The notes under the pieces: model-generated | What the model was told of the DNA's origin: nothing | What the model saw: only the letters and a program-made list of their open reading frames with translations | Databases searched by the model: none | Position numbers and translations under genes: made by a program | In this document: positions 46,980 to 56,173 of the stretch, in pieces | How positions within the stretch are numbered: the first letter of the stretch is position 1 | Layout of the letters: each line of letters opens with the position of its first letter | NCBI RefSeq assembly: GCF_000202635.1 | Contig: NC_015125.1 | Location: forward strand, 3,720,001 to 3,784,000 | Origin: Microbacterium testaceum StLB037 | GTDB taxonomy: Bacteria; Actinomycetota; Actinomycetes; Actinomycetales; Microbacteriaceae | Length of the DNA: 64,000 nt | Reading direction: 5' to 3'

Positions 46980-47015
46980 ACAGCGGCGCCGCCCCCGAAG
47001 GAGCGGCGCCGCTGT
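46980..47015 (-). terminator. Terminator after fadB-like gene
   Basis: ACAGCGGCGCCGC and GCGGCGCCGCTGT pair perfectly, 12 bases beyond the stop of the minus-strand gene. Confidence 0.75.
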
Positions 47016-47026
47016 CGTACCGGGGG

Positions 47027-49165
47027 TCAGGCCCCGATGCCGCGGATGGGCGGGTGGTGGAACGTGTCGCCGAAGGCGCGCTCCGATGCTCCCTCGCGGT
47101 CGAGGTAGGGCGAGGCCCCTCCGTCGATGAAGGGCCAGCCGGCACCGAGGATGAGGCACAGGTCGATGTCCTGCACCTCGGGGACCACACCCTCGTCGAG
47201 CATGATCTTGATCTCCTGCGCGAGGCCGTCCTGCACGCGGGCGAGGATTGTCTCGGGCGCGACGGGCGTCTTGCCGGTCACGAGCACCTTCTGCGCGGCC
47301 TTCGTCCAGCCGGTCACGCGTCCGCCCTTGTCCTTCTCGACGACCTCGGGAAGCGCGGCGAGCTCGTGGAAGTTCTCCGACGAGAAGAACCGGTCGGGGA
47401 ACGCGTGCGCCATCGTGTCCTGCACGTGCGCCGCGACCTTCCAGCCGACGAGGTCGATGAGCTGGAACGGACCCATCGGCAGCCCGAGCGGAGCGAACGC
47501 CTTCTCCACGACCGTGATCGGCGTGCCCTCGTACACGGCGCGCGCGGCCTCGCCCATGACCTTGGCCAGCAGACGGTTCACGACGAAGCCGGGCGCGTCG
47601 GCGGTGAGCACCGCGTTCTTACCCAGGCCCTTCGCGACGACGAACGCCGTCGACAGAGCGGCGTCGGAGGTGGCATCCGTCTTCACGACCTCGATGAGCG
47701 GCATGACCGCGACCGGGTTGAAGAAGTGGAAGCCCACGAGACGTTCGGGGTTCTGCAGCACCGAACCGATCTCCGCGACCGAGAGCGACGAGGTGTTGGT
47801 CGCGAGGATCGCGTCGTCCGCGACGATCTTCTCGATGGACGAGAACACCTCCTGCTTGACCCCGACCTCCTCGAACACTGCCTCGATGACGAAGTCGCAG
47901 TCGGCGAACTCCGAGCGATCGGTGGTGCCGTGCACGAGGGCGCGCAGCTGGTTGGCGGTGTCGCCGTCCAAGCGGCCCTTGGCCTCGAGCTTGCCGATCT
48001 CCTCGCGGATGGATGCCACGCCCTTGTCGACGCGTCCCTGATCGAGGTCGGTGATGACGACCGGCACCCGGAGCTTGCGCACGAACAGCAGCGCGAACTG
48101 CGAGGCCATGAGCCCGGCGCCGATGACGCCGACCTTCGTGACCTTCTTCGCGAGCGCCTTGTCGGGGGCCCCGACCGGACGCTTGGCGCGCTTCTGCACG
48201 AGGTCGAAGGCGTACATGGATGCCGCGAACTGGTCGCCCGTGATGAGGTCGGCGAGAGCCTCGTCCTCGCGCGCGAAGCCCTCGGCCTTGGTGCCGCTCT
48301 TCGCCTTGTCGAGCAGGTCGAGGGCGACATAGGGGGAGCGGGGAACGGTCCCGATCTTCGACTCGAGCATCCCGCGCGCCATCTTGATGGCGATGGGCCA
48401 CTTGGTCAGGCGCTCCAGCTTGCCCGGCTCGTTCTTCCGCTCGACGCGCACCCGACCGGTGAGCACGCCGTCAGCCCAGCGCAGCGAGTCCTCGAGGTAG
48501 GAGGCCGCCGGGAAGATGGCATCCATGATCCCCAGGTCGAAGGCCTGCTGGGGCTTGAGCATCCGGTTCTGCTTCAGCGGATTCGAGATGACGACCTCGA
48601 GCGCGTTCTCGATGCCGATGAGGTTCGGCAGCAGGTAGGCGCCGCCCCAGCCGGGGATGATGCCGAGGAACACCTCGGGCAGCGCGATCGCCGCGGCCGA
48701 GGAGTCGACCGTGCGGTAGGTCGAGTTCAGCGCGATCTCGAGACCGCCGCCGAGGGCGAGGCCGTTCACGAACGCGAACGAGGGCACGCCGAGCTCCGAC
48801 AGCGAACCGATCACCTGGTGTCCGCGCTGCGCGATGAGGCGGGCGACGTCTTTCGACGGCAGCTTCGCGACGTCGGAGAGGTCGGCGCCCGCGGCGAGGA
48901 TGTACTGCTTGCCGGTGATCGCGACCGCGTGGATCTCTCCCGCGGCAGCGCGCTTCTTCAGCGTCTCGAGCGTCTGCCCGAGTTCAGCCAGGGTCGCCGG
49001 CCCGAGCGTGTTCGGTCGGGTGTGGTCGCGCCCGTTGTCGAGCGTGATCAGCGCGAGCACGTTGCCCGAGGGCAGGCGCACGTCGCGGACGGGGGAGTGG
49101 GTCACCACCTCGTCACCCGTCAGGGCGTCGAGGGGCGTGAAGTCGATCGAGGTGTAGTCGGTCAC
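47027..49165 (-). CDS. 3-hydroxyacyl-CoA dehydrogenase / enoyl-CoA hydratase (FadB/FadJ type)
   Basis: A 712-residue multifunctional beta-oxidation subunit. The N-terminal crotonase half shows NGLALGGGLEIALNSTYR and PEVFLGIIPGWGGAYLLPNL (oxyanion hole and catalytic Glu region). The C-terminal half is an NAD-dependent hydroxyacyl-CoA dehydrogenase with VGVIGAGLMASQFALLFV, NTSSLSVAEIG, VGFHFFNPVAVMPLIEVV (catalytic His) and DAPGFVVNRLLAKVMGE. The GTG start overlaps the thiolase stop (GTGA), so the two subunits of the trifunctional complex are translated together. GAG-L-M-A replaces the usual GAGxMG, a minor change. Confidence 0.92.
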   Translation of the reverse strand: MTDYTSIDFTPLDALTGDEVVTHSPVRDVRLPSGNVLALITLDNGRDHTRPNTLGPATLAELGQTLETLKKRAAAGEIHAVAITGKQYILAAGADLSDVAKLPSKDVARLIAQRGHQVIGSLSELGVPSFAFVNGLALGGGLEIALNSTYRTVDSSAAAIALPEVFLGIIPGWGGAYLLPNLIGIENALEVVISNPLKQNRMLKPQQAFDLGIMDAIFPAASYLEDSLRWADGVLTGRVRVERKNEPGKLERLTKWPIAIKMARGMLESKIGTVPRSPYVALDLLDKAKSGTKAEGFAREDEALADLITGDQFAASMYAFDLVQKRAKRPVGAPDKALAKKVTKVGVIGAGLMASQFALLFVRKLRVPVVITDLDQGRVDKGVASIREEIGKLEAKGRLDGDTANQLRALVHGTTDRSEFADCDFVIEAVFEEVGVKQEVFSSIEKIVADDAILATNTSSLSVAEIGSVLQNPERLVGFHFFNPVAVMPLIEVVKTDATSDAALSTAFVVAKGLGKNAVLTADAPGFVVNRLLAKVMGEAARAVYEGTPITVVEKAFAPLGLPMGPFQLIDLVGWKVAAHVQDTMAHAFPDRFFSSENFHELAALPEVVEKDKGGRVTGWTKAAQKVLVTGKTPVAPETILARVQDGLAQEIKIMLDEGVVPEVQDIDLCLILGAGWPFIDGGASPYLDREGASERAFGDTFHHPPIRGIGA

Positions 49166-50370
49166 TTGCGCTTCTTCTTTCCGTCGAAGAACGGGTTCTC
49201 CCAGATGACCGACCCGCCCTGGCCGAGCCCCACGCACATCGCGGTGAGACCGTAGCGGACATCGGGACGCTCGGCGAACTGCGCCGCCAGCTGGATCATG
49301 AGACGGACTCCGGATGCCGCGAGCGGGTGGCCCACGGCGATCGCACCGCCCCACGGGTTGACGCGCGGGTCGTCGTCGGCGATGCCGAAGTGATCGAGCA
49401 GCGAGATGACCTGGATGGCGAACGCTTCGTTCAGTTCGAAGAGGCCGATGTCGTCAATCGTGAGACCGGCCTTCTTGAGCGCCTTCTCGGTCGACGGGAT
49501 CGGGCCGATCCCCATGATCTCGGGCTCGACGCCCGCGAAGGCGAACGACACCATGCGCATCTTGGGCGCGAGACCGAACTCCTTCACGGCATCGGCTCCG
49601 GCGAGCAGGCTGATGGTCGCGCCGTCCGTGAGGGGCGACGACGTGCCGGCCGTCACGCGCCCGTGCGGCCGGAACGGGGTCTTGAGCGTCGCGAGACCCT
49701 CGACGGTGGTCTCGGGGCGGCGCCCCTCGTCCTCGGTGGCGAGGCCCCACGCGCCGTCGGCGTCCTTGACGGCCACCGGGACGAGGTCGGGCTGGATCTT
49801 GCCGGCCTCGTACGCGGCCTGCACCTTGTGCTGGCTCGCGGCGCCGTAACGGTCGGCGCGTTCCTTCGTCAGATGGGGGAACCGGTCGTGGATGCGCTCG
49901 GCCGTGACGCCCATGTTCAGCGCGCCCGGGTCGACGAGCTTCTCCGCCACGAAGCGCGGATTCGGATCGACGTTGCCCCCGATGGGGTGGCGGCCCATGT
50001 GCTCGACGCCACCCGCGAGGGCGAGGTCGTACATGCCGACACCGATCGAGGCCCCCATGGTCGTCACGCTCGTCATGGCGCCGGCGCACATGCGCTCGAT
50101 CGCCAGGCCCGGCACCGTCATGGGCAGACCCGCGAGGATCGCCGCCGTCCGGCCGAGGGTGAGTCCCTGGTCACCGGTCTGCGACGTCGCGGCGATGGCC
50201 ACGTCGTCGATCCGGTCCTTCGGCACGTCGCCGTTGCGCTCCATCAACCCGATGATCGCCTTGACGACCAAGTCGTCCGCGCGGGTGTTCCAGTACATGC
50301 CCTTCTCGCCGGCGCGCCCGAAAGGGGTGCGCATTCCGTCGACGAAGAAGACGTCCGTCATCTCGGCCAC
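49162..50370 (-). CDS. fadA: Acetyl-CoA C-acyltransferase (thiolase)
   Basis: A 402-residue thiolase that cleaves 3-ketoacyl-CoA in the last step of beta-oxidation. The acyl-binding cysteine is in LAIERMCAGAMTSV. The C-terminal catalytic motifs are FELNEAFAIQVIS, NPWGGAIAVGHPLAASGVRL (His) and AMCVGLGQGG (Cys). GGAGG lies five bases upstream of GTG 50370. An alternative ATG three codons in lacks spacing. It overlaps the fadB-like gene by four bases, forming a two-gene operon on the minus strand. Confidence 0.93.
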   Translation of the reverse strand: MAEMTDVFFVDGMRTPFGRAGEKGMYWNTRADDLVVKAIIGLMERNGDVPKDRIDDVAIAATSQTGDQGLTLGRTAAILAGLPMTVPGLAIERMCAGAMTSVTTMGASIGVGMYDLALAGGVEHMGRHPIGGNVDPNPRFVAEKLVDPGALNMGVTAERIHDRFPHLTKERADRYGAASQHKVQAAYEAGKIQPDLVPVAVKDADGAWGLATEDEGRRPETTVEGLATLKTPFRPHGRVTAGTSSPLTDGATISLLAGADAVKEFGLAPKMRMVSFAFAGVEPEIMGIGPIPSTEKALKKAGLTIDDIGLFELNEAFAIQVISLLDHFGIADDDPRVNPWGGAIAVGHPLAASGVRLMIQLAAQFAERPDVRYGLTAMCVGLGQGGSVIWENPFFDGKKKRK

Positions 50371-50441
50371 TCTGCCTCCAAAGTTTGGGATGACCCCAGC
50401 CTAGGAAGGCGGATTCCCGGCGGGGAATCGGTTGTCCGAAC

Positions 50442-51638
50442 CTACGAATCCGTGGCGGGGACGTCGTCAACGACGTTGAGGGAAGCTACAAAGCTATCCG
50501 CGATCACCTGTGCGGTCTGGTCAATCTGCCAGGGGCGCGCGCCAAGGCCGGACAGAGCCGCGCCGATGGTCTCGACCGTCACCTCGGCGGGCGGCGCCCA
50601 CGCCACGCGGCGAAGCGTCTCCGGGGTGAGGAGGTTCTCCGTCGGCATGCTCAGCTCTGCCGCGCGCGCCTCGACGGCGGGCCGAGCGGCCTTCAACCGA
50701 CGATCGGCCTCGGGGTTGCGGTCGACCCACGCGCGGGGTGGCGGCAAGGTGTCGCTCGGCACGCGGTCGGGCGGAAGGTCCGTGTCCTCGCGACCGGCCA
50801 CGATGGCGTTCCACCAGCGGTCCAGCTGGGTTCGGCTGGCGCGCCCGTTGAACTCCTTGACCCCGGCCAGCGCCTGCTTGCTCGCCGGATCCGCCAGCAC
50901 GGCGGCGATGAGCGCGCGATCGGGCACGAGACGCCCCGGAGCGACGTCCTGCTCGCGGGCGTACTCCTCGCGCGCTTGCCAGAGCGCGCGAGCAACGGCG
51001 AGGGCACGACGCCCCCGCACGGTGTGGAGCCCGCTCATGCGCCGCCAGGGGTCTTCCCGTGGCGGCTTCGGCAGACGCTCGAGAACCGCCTGGAACTCCT
51101 GGCGGGCGAACTCGGTCTTCTGCTGCTCCTCGAGCTCGGCGACCAGCACGTCGCGGACGTCGATCAGGTGCTCGACATCGAGAGCGGCGTACTCGAGCCA
51201 GGATGCCGGCAGAGGACGCGTCGACCAGTCCGCGGCCGAGTGGGCCTTCGCGAGAGTGATGCCGAGCGTCTGCTCGACGACCGCGCCGAGTCCGACGCGC
51301 TCGTGACCGAGAAGACGCGCACCCAGCTCGGTGTCGAAGATCCGCGGGGGTTCGAGCCCCCGCTCGCGCAGCGAAGGCAGGTCCTGGCTCGCCGCGTGGA
51401 AGACCCACTCGACGTCGGCGAGCGCTGCCTGCAGCGGGGAGAAGTCCTCGATCGTCGAAGGGTCGAACAGGAAGACACCCGCGTCGCGGCGGAACACCTG
51501 GATGAGATACGCCCGCTGGGAGTATCGGAACCCCGACGCGCGCTCGACGTCGACCGCGACCGGACCGGTGCCCGCCGCAAGCCGATCGGATGCCTGCGCC
51601 AGGCCGGCGGCATCCTCGATGACCAAGTACTCAACCAC
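50442..51638 (-). CDS. rnd: Ribonuclease D-like 3'-5' exonuclease
   Basis: A 398-residue DEDD-family exonuclease with HRDC domain, probably acting on tRNA 3' ends. Exo motifs are GPVAVDVERASGFRYS (Exo I), WVFHAASQDLPSL and FDTELGARLLGHERVGLGAV (Exo II), and WLEYAALDVEHLIDVRDVL (Exo III, YxxxD). An HRDC-like helical region spans about residues 210-300 (RRALAVARALWQAREEYARE). GTG 51638 has GGAGG upstream and overlaps the end of the DUF3000 gene by eight bases. The DUF3000-rnd pair is conserved in Actinobacteria. Confidence 0.92.
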   Translation of the reverse strand: MVEYLVIEDAAGLAQASDRLAAGTGPVAVDVERASGFRYSQRAYLIQVFRRDAGVFLFDPSTIEDFSPLQAALADVEWVFHAASQDLPSLRERGLEPPRIFDTELGARLLGHERVGLGAVVEQTLGITLAKAHSAADWSTRPLPASWLEYAALDVEHLIDVRDVLVAELEEQQKTEFARQEFQAVLERLPKPPREDPWRRMSGLHTVRGRRALAVARALWQAREEYAREQDVAPGRLVPDRALIAAVLADPASKQALAGVKEFNGRASRTQLDRWWNAIVAGREDTDLPPDRVPSDTLPPPRAWVDRNPEADRRLKAARPAVEARAAELSMPTENLLTPETLRRVAWAPPAEVTVETIGAALSGLGARPWQIDQTAQVIADSFVASLNVVDDVPATDS

Positions 51639-52221
51639 GGGTGGGCCTCCGGGCTCCGAAGACGGCGACGCCCTCCGACCCCGGGGGGAGGCCGGCCAGC
51701 ATGCATACGAGTTCCGCCCACGCGTCGAGATGGGGGCGGATGGGACCACGCGGCGACCATGACGCGCGAAGTTCGATCTGCGACCCTTCGCCCTGGGACG
51801 CGAGCGCCCCGAAGCCGGTCGAGAGGGTCTTGGTGGCGGTACCCGATTCGGAGTGGCGTTCGGCTCCCCGCGAATCGAGAGCGTCGATGAGCCACGACCA
51901 CGCGACCTGCGCGAGCAGCGGATCGATGCCGATCTCCGGTTCCAGAGGCGCCTGCGCGAAGCACACCACTCGCCACGCCCCGCCCCAGGCATCGGGTTCA
52001 TCGGGGTCGTGAAGAAGGATGAAGCGCCCGGTACCGAAGGGCGAGTCCGTCGAATGCTCCTCGGGCCGTACGTCACCGGCCAACGCCAGGGAATGCGGCG
52101 CGAGCCCAGCGGGGGAGGGAATCTCGCGCACGACGAAATCTTCTCGGAACGTCGCGGCGCGCACCTCCTCGATCGCCCGGGCGAAGGGGGTCGACGCCTC
52201 GGGGGAGCCCAGGTCAGTCAC
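51631..52221 (-). CDS. DUF3000 family protein
   Basis: A 196-residue soluble protein of the actinobacterial DUF3000 family: FARAIEEVRAATFREDFVVREIPSPAGLAP at the N-terminus, FILLHDPDEPDAWGG, WRVVCFAQAPLEPEIGIDP and ELRASWSPRGPIRPHLDAWAEL. The function is unknown, but the conserved pairing with rnd suggests an RNA-related role. GTG 52221 follows a TAGTCT -10 by six bases; GTG 52227 is in frame but would lie directly against the -10. The upstream hydrolase gene is divergent, and its -10 overlaps this one. Confidence 0.92.
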   Translation of the reverse strand: MTDLGSPEASTPFARAIEEVRAATFREDFVVREIPSPAGLAPHSLALAGDVRPEEHSTDSPFGTGRFILLHDPDEPDAWGGAWRVVCFAQAPLEPEIGIDPLLAQVAWSWLIDALDSRGAERHSESGTATKTLSTGFGALASQGEGSQIELRASWSPRGPIRPHLDAWAELVCMLAGLPPGSEGVAVFGARRPTRG

Positions 52222-52227
52222 GGCCAC

Positions 52228-52237
52228 AGACTAGAGT
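52228..52237. promoter_or_regulatory. Overlapping back-to-back -10 elements (bidirectional promoter)
   Basis: AGACTAGAGT reads as TAGTCT on the minus strand (52228-52233, for DUF3000) and TAGAGT on the plus strand (52232-52237, for the hydrolase). The two hexamers share the central TA. Confidence 0.6.
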
Positions 52238-52246
52238 GAGGCCTCG

Positions 52247-53455
52247 ATGAACGCTCCCAGGCGCGCCGCGCGGTCCCGCCCCTCGAGGCGGACGGCCTCC
52301 ATCGCCCGCGTCGGGATCTCCGCGCTCGCGGTGGCCCTCGCGGCGAGCGCGACCGCCCTGAGCGCCGTCTCGCTGAGAATGGCGCGAACCGTCGTGACGC
52401 CGGCGGGGCGCATCCCGAACACGCGCATCGTGAGCCTGGATGCCGCCGCCCAGACGGTGACGCTCGAGCGCACCGCCGACACCGCCCTGCCCGGGCGCTA
52501 CGGGATCTTCACCACGGGGACCTCCGACTACCTCCGGCTCGGCTCGGTCGTGGCGGACGATGGGAAGACCGTCACCAGGAAGCTCCTCACCCACGTCCCG
52601 TCCGATGGGAGCCTCGCCGCCGAGGCGGCTTTCAGCGGCTGGTACTTCCACGAACCCGACCAACTGCGCCTGCCGGTGCTGTCGGTGCAGATCGAGACCC
52701 CGGTCGGTCCCTGCCCCGCATGGGAGTTCCCGGCCGACGGCGACTCCGGCGTCTGGGTCGTCCAGGTGCACGGTCGAGGGACCACACGAGCCGAGACGTT
52801 GCGCGCCATCCCGATCTTCCACGCCCTCGGCATCACGGCGCTCGCCGTGTCGTACCGCAACGACGGCGAAGCGCCGGAGAGCGCGAGCGGCACCTATGCC
52901 CTCGGGGCGACGGAGTGGCGCGACGTCCAGGCCGCCATCGAGTACGCCCTGCACCGCGGGGCGCAGCGCGTCCTCCTGATGGGGTGGTCCATGGGCGGGG
53001 CGATGTGCCTGCAGGCCGAAGCCCTGTCGTCCCACCGTGACGCCATCGCCGGGCTGATCCTCGAGTCACCGGTCGTCGACTGGAGAACGGTCCTGCGGTA
53101 CCAGAGTCGGCTGCTCAACCTCCCCGCCCCGGTGCTGGGCCTGACGGAACGCATCCTCGACTCCCGCTGGGGAGCCCGTCTCGTGAGGGGCGGTGACCCC
53201 ATTCCCCTCGACCGCCTCGACCGGGTCGCCCACGCGGCTGAGCTACGGCATCCCGTGCTCATCCTCCACAGCGACGACGACGGCTTCGTCCCCAGCGACG
53301 CCTCGCATGCCCTCGCGGCGGCGCGTCCCGACCTCGTGACGATGGAGACGTTCGAGGTGGCGCGCCACACGAAGCTCTGGAACTACGACGAGACCCGTTT
53401 CACGCGCGTGATCCAGGACTGGGTGCGACGGCAGGGACTCGCGGCCGACGAGTGA
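52247..53455 (+). CDS. Alpha/beta hydrolase with N-terminal membrane anchor
   Basis: A 402-residue protein. An N-terminal basic stretch (APRRAARSRPSRRTASIARV) precedes one hydrophobic segment (GISALAVALAASATALSAVSL), so the catalytic domain is probably outside the membrane. The hydrolase domain carries VVQVHGRGTTRAETL (oxyanion region), the nucleophile elbow LLMGWSMGGAMCLQ, the acidic residue in LILHSDDDGFVPSD and the His in EVARHTKLWNYDE. This is the layout of serine peptidase/esterase-like proteins of actinobacterial envelopes. The substrate is unknown. The start ATG lies nine bases after a TAGAGT -10. Confidence 0.88.
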   Translation: MNAPRRAARSRPSRRTASIARVGISALAVALAASATALSAVSLRMARTVVTPAGRIPNTRIVSLDAAAQTVTLERTADTALPGRYGIFTTGTSDYLRLGSVVADDGKTVTRKLLTHVPSDGSLAAEAAFSGWYFHEPDQLRLPVLSVQIETPVGPCPAWEFPADGDSGVWVVQVHGRGTTRAETLRAIPIFHALGITALAVSYRNDGEAPESASGTYALGATEWRDVQAAIEYALHRGAQRVLLMGWSMGGAMCLQAEALSSHRDAIAGLILESPVVDWRTVLRYQSRLLNLPAPVLGLTERILDSRWGARLVRGGDPIPLDRLDRVAHAAELRHPVLILHSDDDGFVPSDASHALAAARPDLVTMETFEVARHTKLWNYDETRFTRVIQDWVRRQGLAADE

Positions 53456-53469
53456 CCGGATGCCGCGGC

Positions 53470-53910
53470 TCAGGCGCCGCGCTTGGCGCGGACCTGGCGC
53501 TTGGCCCGCATGAGCATGCCGGTCATGCCCGCGATCCGGAGCGGGCTGACGGCACGGGTGAGACCGATGCTCTGCGGGAAGTCGTCGGGGACCGCGAGGA
53601 CCTCGTCGGCGCTCAGCCCGGTGAGTCCTTGCGCCAGGATGCTCGCGAAACCTCGGGTGGTCGGCGCCTCCGCCGGAGCCGTGGCGTGCATCGCGACGCG
53701 ATCGGCGTCGTCGACGGTCACGATGATGAACACGGGCGACTGGCACTCGGCGACGCGTTCCTGGAGCTCCGGGTGATCGGCGTACTCGGCCGGCACCGCG
53801 GGGAGCTCTTGCGAGAGCTCCAGCAGCAGCTGCAAGCGGTCGGGCTCGTCGAGCTCGAGGAACTCGTCGCGGATCTCGGCCAGACGGGCGGGGAGGGTGT
53901 TCTCGGACAT
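53470..53910 (-). CDS. sufE: SufE family sulfur acceptor protein
   Basis: A 146-residue SufE-family protein. The sulfur-accepting cysteine lies in RVAECQSPVFIIVTVDD, matching the family GCQS motif, followed by TRGFASILAQGLTGLSADE, which is also conserved. The N-terminus LAEIRDEFLELDEPDRLQLLLE is typical. It activates a cysteine desulfurase and carries persulfide. It lies 34 bases downstream of a rhodanese-type sulfurtransferase on the same strand, a frequent actinobacterial pair, so both likely move sulfane sulfur. GGAGG lies nine bases before ATG 53910. Confidence 0.92.
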   Translation of the reverse strand: MSENTLPARLAEIRDEFLELDEPDRLQLLLELSQELPAVPAEYADHPELQERVAECQSPVFIIVTVDDADRVAMHATAPAEAPTTRGFASILAQGLTGLSADEVLAVPDDFPQSIGLTRAVSPLRIAGMTGMLMRAKRQVRAKRGA

Positions 53911-53944
53911 CCCCGTCATCCTCCCACGCCCACGCCGCACGGGC

Positions 53945-54847
53945 TCAGCGCGAAGGGACCTCGCCCGGCTCGGAGCCGGAGACGATCGGCACGCGGACCG
54001 CGCTGCCCCACTCGGTCCACGACCCGTCGTAGTTGCGGACGTCGTCGAAGCCGAGCAGGTGCTTGAGGACGAACCACGTGTGGCTCGAGCGCTCACCGAT
54101 GCGGCAGTACGCCACGATTTTGTCGCCGTCCTTCAGCCCCGCGCCGTCGCGGTAGATGGCATCCAGTTCTTCGCGCGATTTGAAGCCGCCGTCCTCGGCC
54201 ACGGCCTTGGCCCACGGAACGCTCTGGGCGCTCGGGATGTGACCGGCGCGCAGCGCGCCCTCTTCGGGGTAAGCCGGAGCCGAGGTGCGCTCGCCGGAGT
54301 ACTCCTCGGGGGAGCGCACATCGATGAGCGGGTTGCCGAGATGGGCGAGCACGTCATCCTTGTACGCGCGCAGCACGGAGTCGTCGCGCTCGACCGCGGG
54401 GTAGGCGGTCGGCTCGATGACCGGCTTGTCGGTGGTGAACGGCCGGCCCTCGGCGATCCACTTGTCACGCCCGCCGTCGAGCAGCCGGACGTCTTCGTGT
54501 CCGAACAGCGAGAAGACCCAGAGCGCGTAAGCGGCCCACCAGTTGTTCTTGTCGCCGTAGATGACGACGGTGTCGTCGCGAGAGATGCCCTTGCTGCTCA
54601 GCAGCTTCGCGAACCCTTCCCCGTCGACGTAGTCACGGACCACCGGGTCGTTGAGCTCCGTGTGCCAGTCGACCTTCACGGCTCCGGGGATGTGTCCTGT
54701 CTCGTAGAGCAGGACGTCCTCGTCCGATTCGACGACCACCAGACCCGGCTGACCCAGGCGCTGCTCGAGCCATTCGCCGGTGACGAGCCGGCCGGGCTCG
54801 GCGTAGTCGGCGAACTTGGGGGAGCTGGTGTCGAACTCGACGGTCAC
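53945..54847 (-). CDS. Thiosulfate sulfurtransferase (rhodanese)
   Basis: A 300-residue two-domain rhodanese. The inactive N-terminal domain ([40 protein letters not shown]) and the active C-terminal domain ([25 protein letters not shown]) are both present. The catalytic loop is [19 protein letters not shown], with the persulfide cysteine followed by R-I-G-E-R-S, the thiosulfate-type loop. AGGAG precedes GTG 54847. It forms an operon with sufE. It is divergent from zapE. Confidence 0.94.
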   Translation of the reverse strand: MTVEFDTSSPKFADYAEPGRLVTGEWLEQRLGQPGLVVVESDEDVLLYETGHIPGAVKVDWHTELNDPVVRDYVDGEGFAKLLSSKGISRDDTVVIYGDKNNWWAAYALWVFSLFGHEDVRLLDGGRDKWIAEGRPFTTDKPVIEPTAYPAVERDDSVLRAYKDDVLAHLGNPLIDVRSPEEYSGERTSAPAYPEEGALRAGHIPSAQSVPWAKAVAEDGGFKSREELDAIYRDGAGLKDGDKIVAYCRIGERSSHTWFVLKHLLGFDDVRNYDGSWTEWGSAVRVPIVSGSEPGEVPSR

Positions 54848-54966
54848 GGGGATCTCCTCGGTCGGGGCGGGGGATGCGGCGGCATAGGGTGGACACCGCA
54901 CCATCGACCCTAGATCCGCGGCATGGGGCACGCACCCCTCCCGTAAGACTTGGACACAGGACGGCC

Positions 54967-56004
54967 ATGACCTCCACTCCCGCAACGACCGGCCTCATCC
55001 ACCTCACCGAGCGCGAGCCCGCGGTCACCGGCGCCGAGATGGTGAACGCCCTCGTTCCGCCGCCGCAGTTCGACGGCGCGACGTTCGAGTCGTACCGCGC
55101 GGACGACGCGTACCCCTCGCAGCAGGAAGCGAAAGAGCTGCTGCAGGCGTTCGCGGGAAAGCAGTCGGCTCCTGCGAAGAAGGGCGGCTTCTTCCGTCGC
55201 GCGGAGAAGGTCGCGCCGGTCAAGCCCGGCGTCTATCTCGACGGCGGCTTCGGCGTCGGCAAGACGCACCTGCTCGCGTCGATTTATCACGCGATGCCCG
55301 CCCGCCGGAAGTACTTCGGGTCCTTCATCGAGTACACCGCCCTCGTCGGCGTCCTCGGCTACGCCAAGGCCGTGGAGCTGTTCCGCGGATCCGACCTGCT
55401 GTGCATTGACGAGTTCGAGCTCGACGACCCGGGCGACACGATGGTCATGACGCGCCTGTTGGGGGAGCTCGTGGCATCCGGAACCCGGTTGGCGGCGACG
55501 TCGAACACTCCTCCCAACGCTCTGGGCGAGGGGCGCTTCGCGGCTCAGGACTTCCTGCGCGAGATCCAGTCGATGTCCGACAGCTTCCGCACGATCCGCA
55601 TCGACGGCACCGACTTCCGCCAGCGCGCCATCGACGGCGAGGCGAAGGTGCTCGGTGACGACGAGTACCGACGGGCGATGGATGCCGCGGCCGCCGCGGG
55701 AGTGGCATCCGATGACGCGTTCGCCGACCTCGTCGGACACCTCGCCCGGGTGCACCCCTCGCGTTTCATCCGTCTGATCGACGGTGTCGACACGATCGGG
55801 TTGCGCGACGTGCAGGTTCTGCACGATCAGTCGGCCGCGCTGCGCCTCGTCGCGTTCATCGACCGGGCCTACGACGCGCAGATCCCGATCCGCGCAACCG
55901 GCGTCCCGCTCAACACGGTCTTCAGCGAGGAGATGCTCGCGGGCGGCTACCGCAAGAAGTACCTGCGCGCCACGTCGCGGCTCGTCGCGCTCACACACTC
56001 CTGA
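54967..56004 (+). CDS. zapE: Cell division ATPase ZapE (AFG1-like)
   Basis: A 345-residue AFG1-family P-loop ATPase. Walker A is [17 protein letters not shown], Walker B is [16 protein letters not shown], and arginine-finger region segments [17 protein letters not shown] and [19 protein letters not shown] follow. In Proteobacteria ZapE destabilises FtsZ rings; in Actinobacteria the role is inferred. ATG 54967 begins [18 protein letters not shown], with AGGA nearby. It stands alone, divergent from the sulfurtransferase, with amt downstream after 169 bases. Confidence 0.9.
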   Translation: MTSTPATTGLIHLTEREPAVTGAEMVNALVPPPQFDGATFESYRADDAYPSQQEAKELLQAFAGKQSAPAKKGGFFRRAEKVAPVKPGVYLDGGFGVGKTHLLASIYHAMPARRKYFGSFIEYTALVGVLGYAKAVELFRGSDLLCIDEFELDDPGDTMVMTRLLGELVASGTRLAATSNTPPNALGEGRFAAQDFLREIQSMSDSFRTIRIDGTDFRQRAIDGEAKVLGDDEYRRAMDAAAAAGVASDDAFADLVGHLARVHPSRFIRLIDGVDTIGLRDVQVLHDQSAALRLVAFIDRAYDAQIPIRATGVPLNTVFSEEMLAGGYRKKYLRATSRLVALTHS

Positions 56005-56068
56005 TTCAGCGTCCTCATGCGTGGCTCCCGGCCACGCGAAACGCGATGTTTACCTGGGGCCGAGCGCT

Positions 56069-56084
56069 GTAACGTCCCCGTAAC
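56069..56084 (+). promoter_or_regulatory. Candidate GlnR box upstream of amt
   Basis: GTAAC-GTCCCC-GTAAC matches gTnAC-n6-GaAAC except for one base, 90 bases before the amt ATG. The n6 spacer is nearly identical to that of the glnA1 box (ATCCCC). Confidence 0.68.
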
Positions 56085-56173
56085 ACCTCTCGAACGGAGA
56101 TGGAAACCGGCGCTGGGAACACTGGGGGGACCCGACGCTACACCTGCGTCCCTGCAGAGAGGTTTCCTCCGAG

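Noticed and set aside
47027-50370. fadA-fadB as part of a larger catabolic cluster.
   Set aside because: Flanking genes (dxs, rnd, DUF3000) are unrelated housekeeping genes, and strong hairpins separate them.
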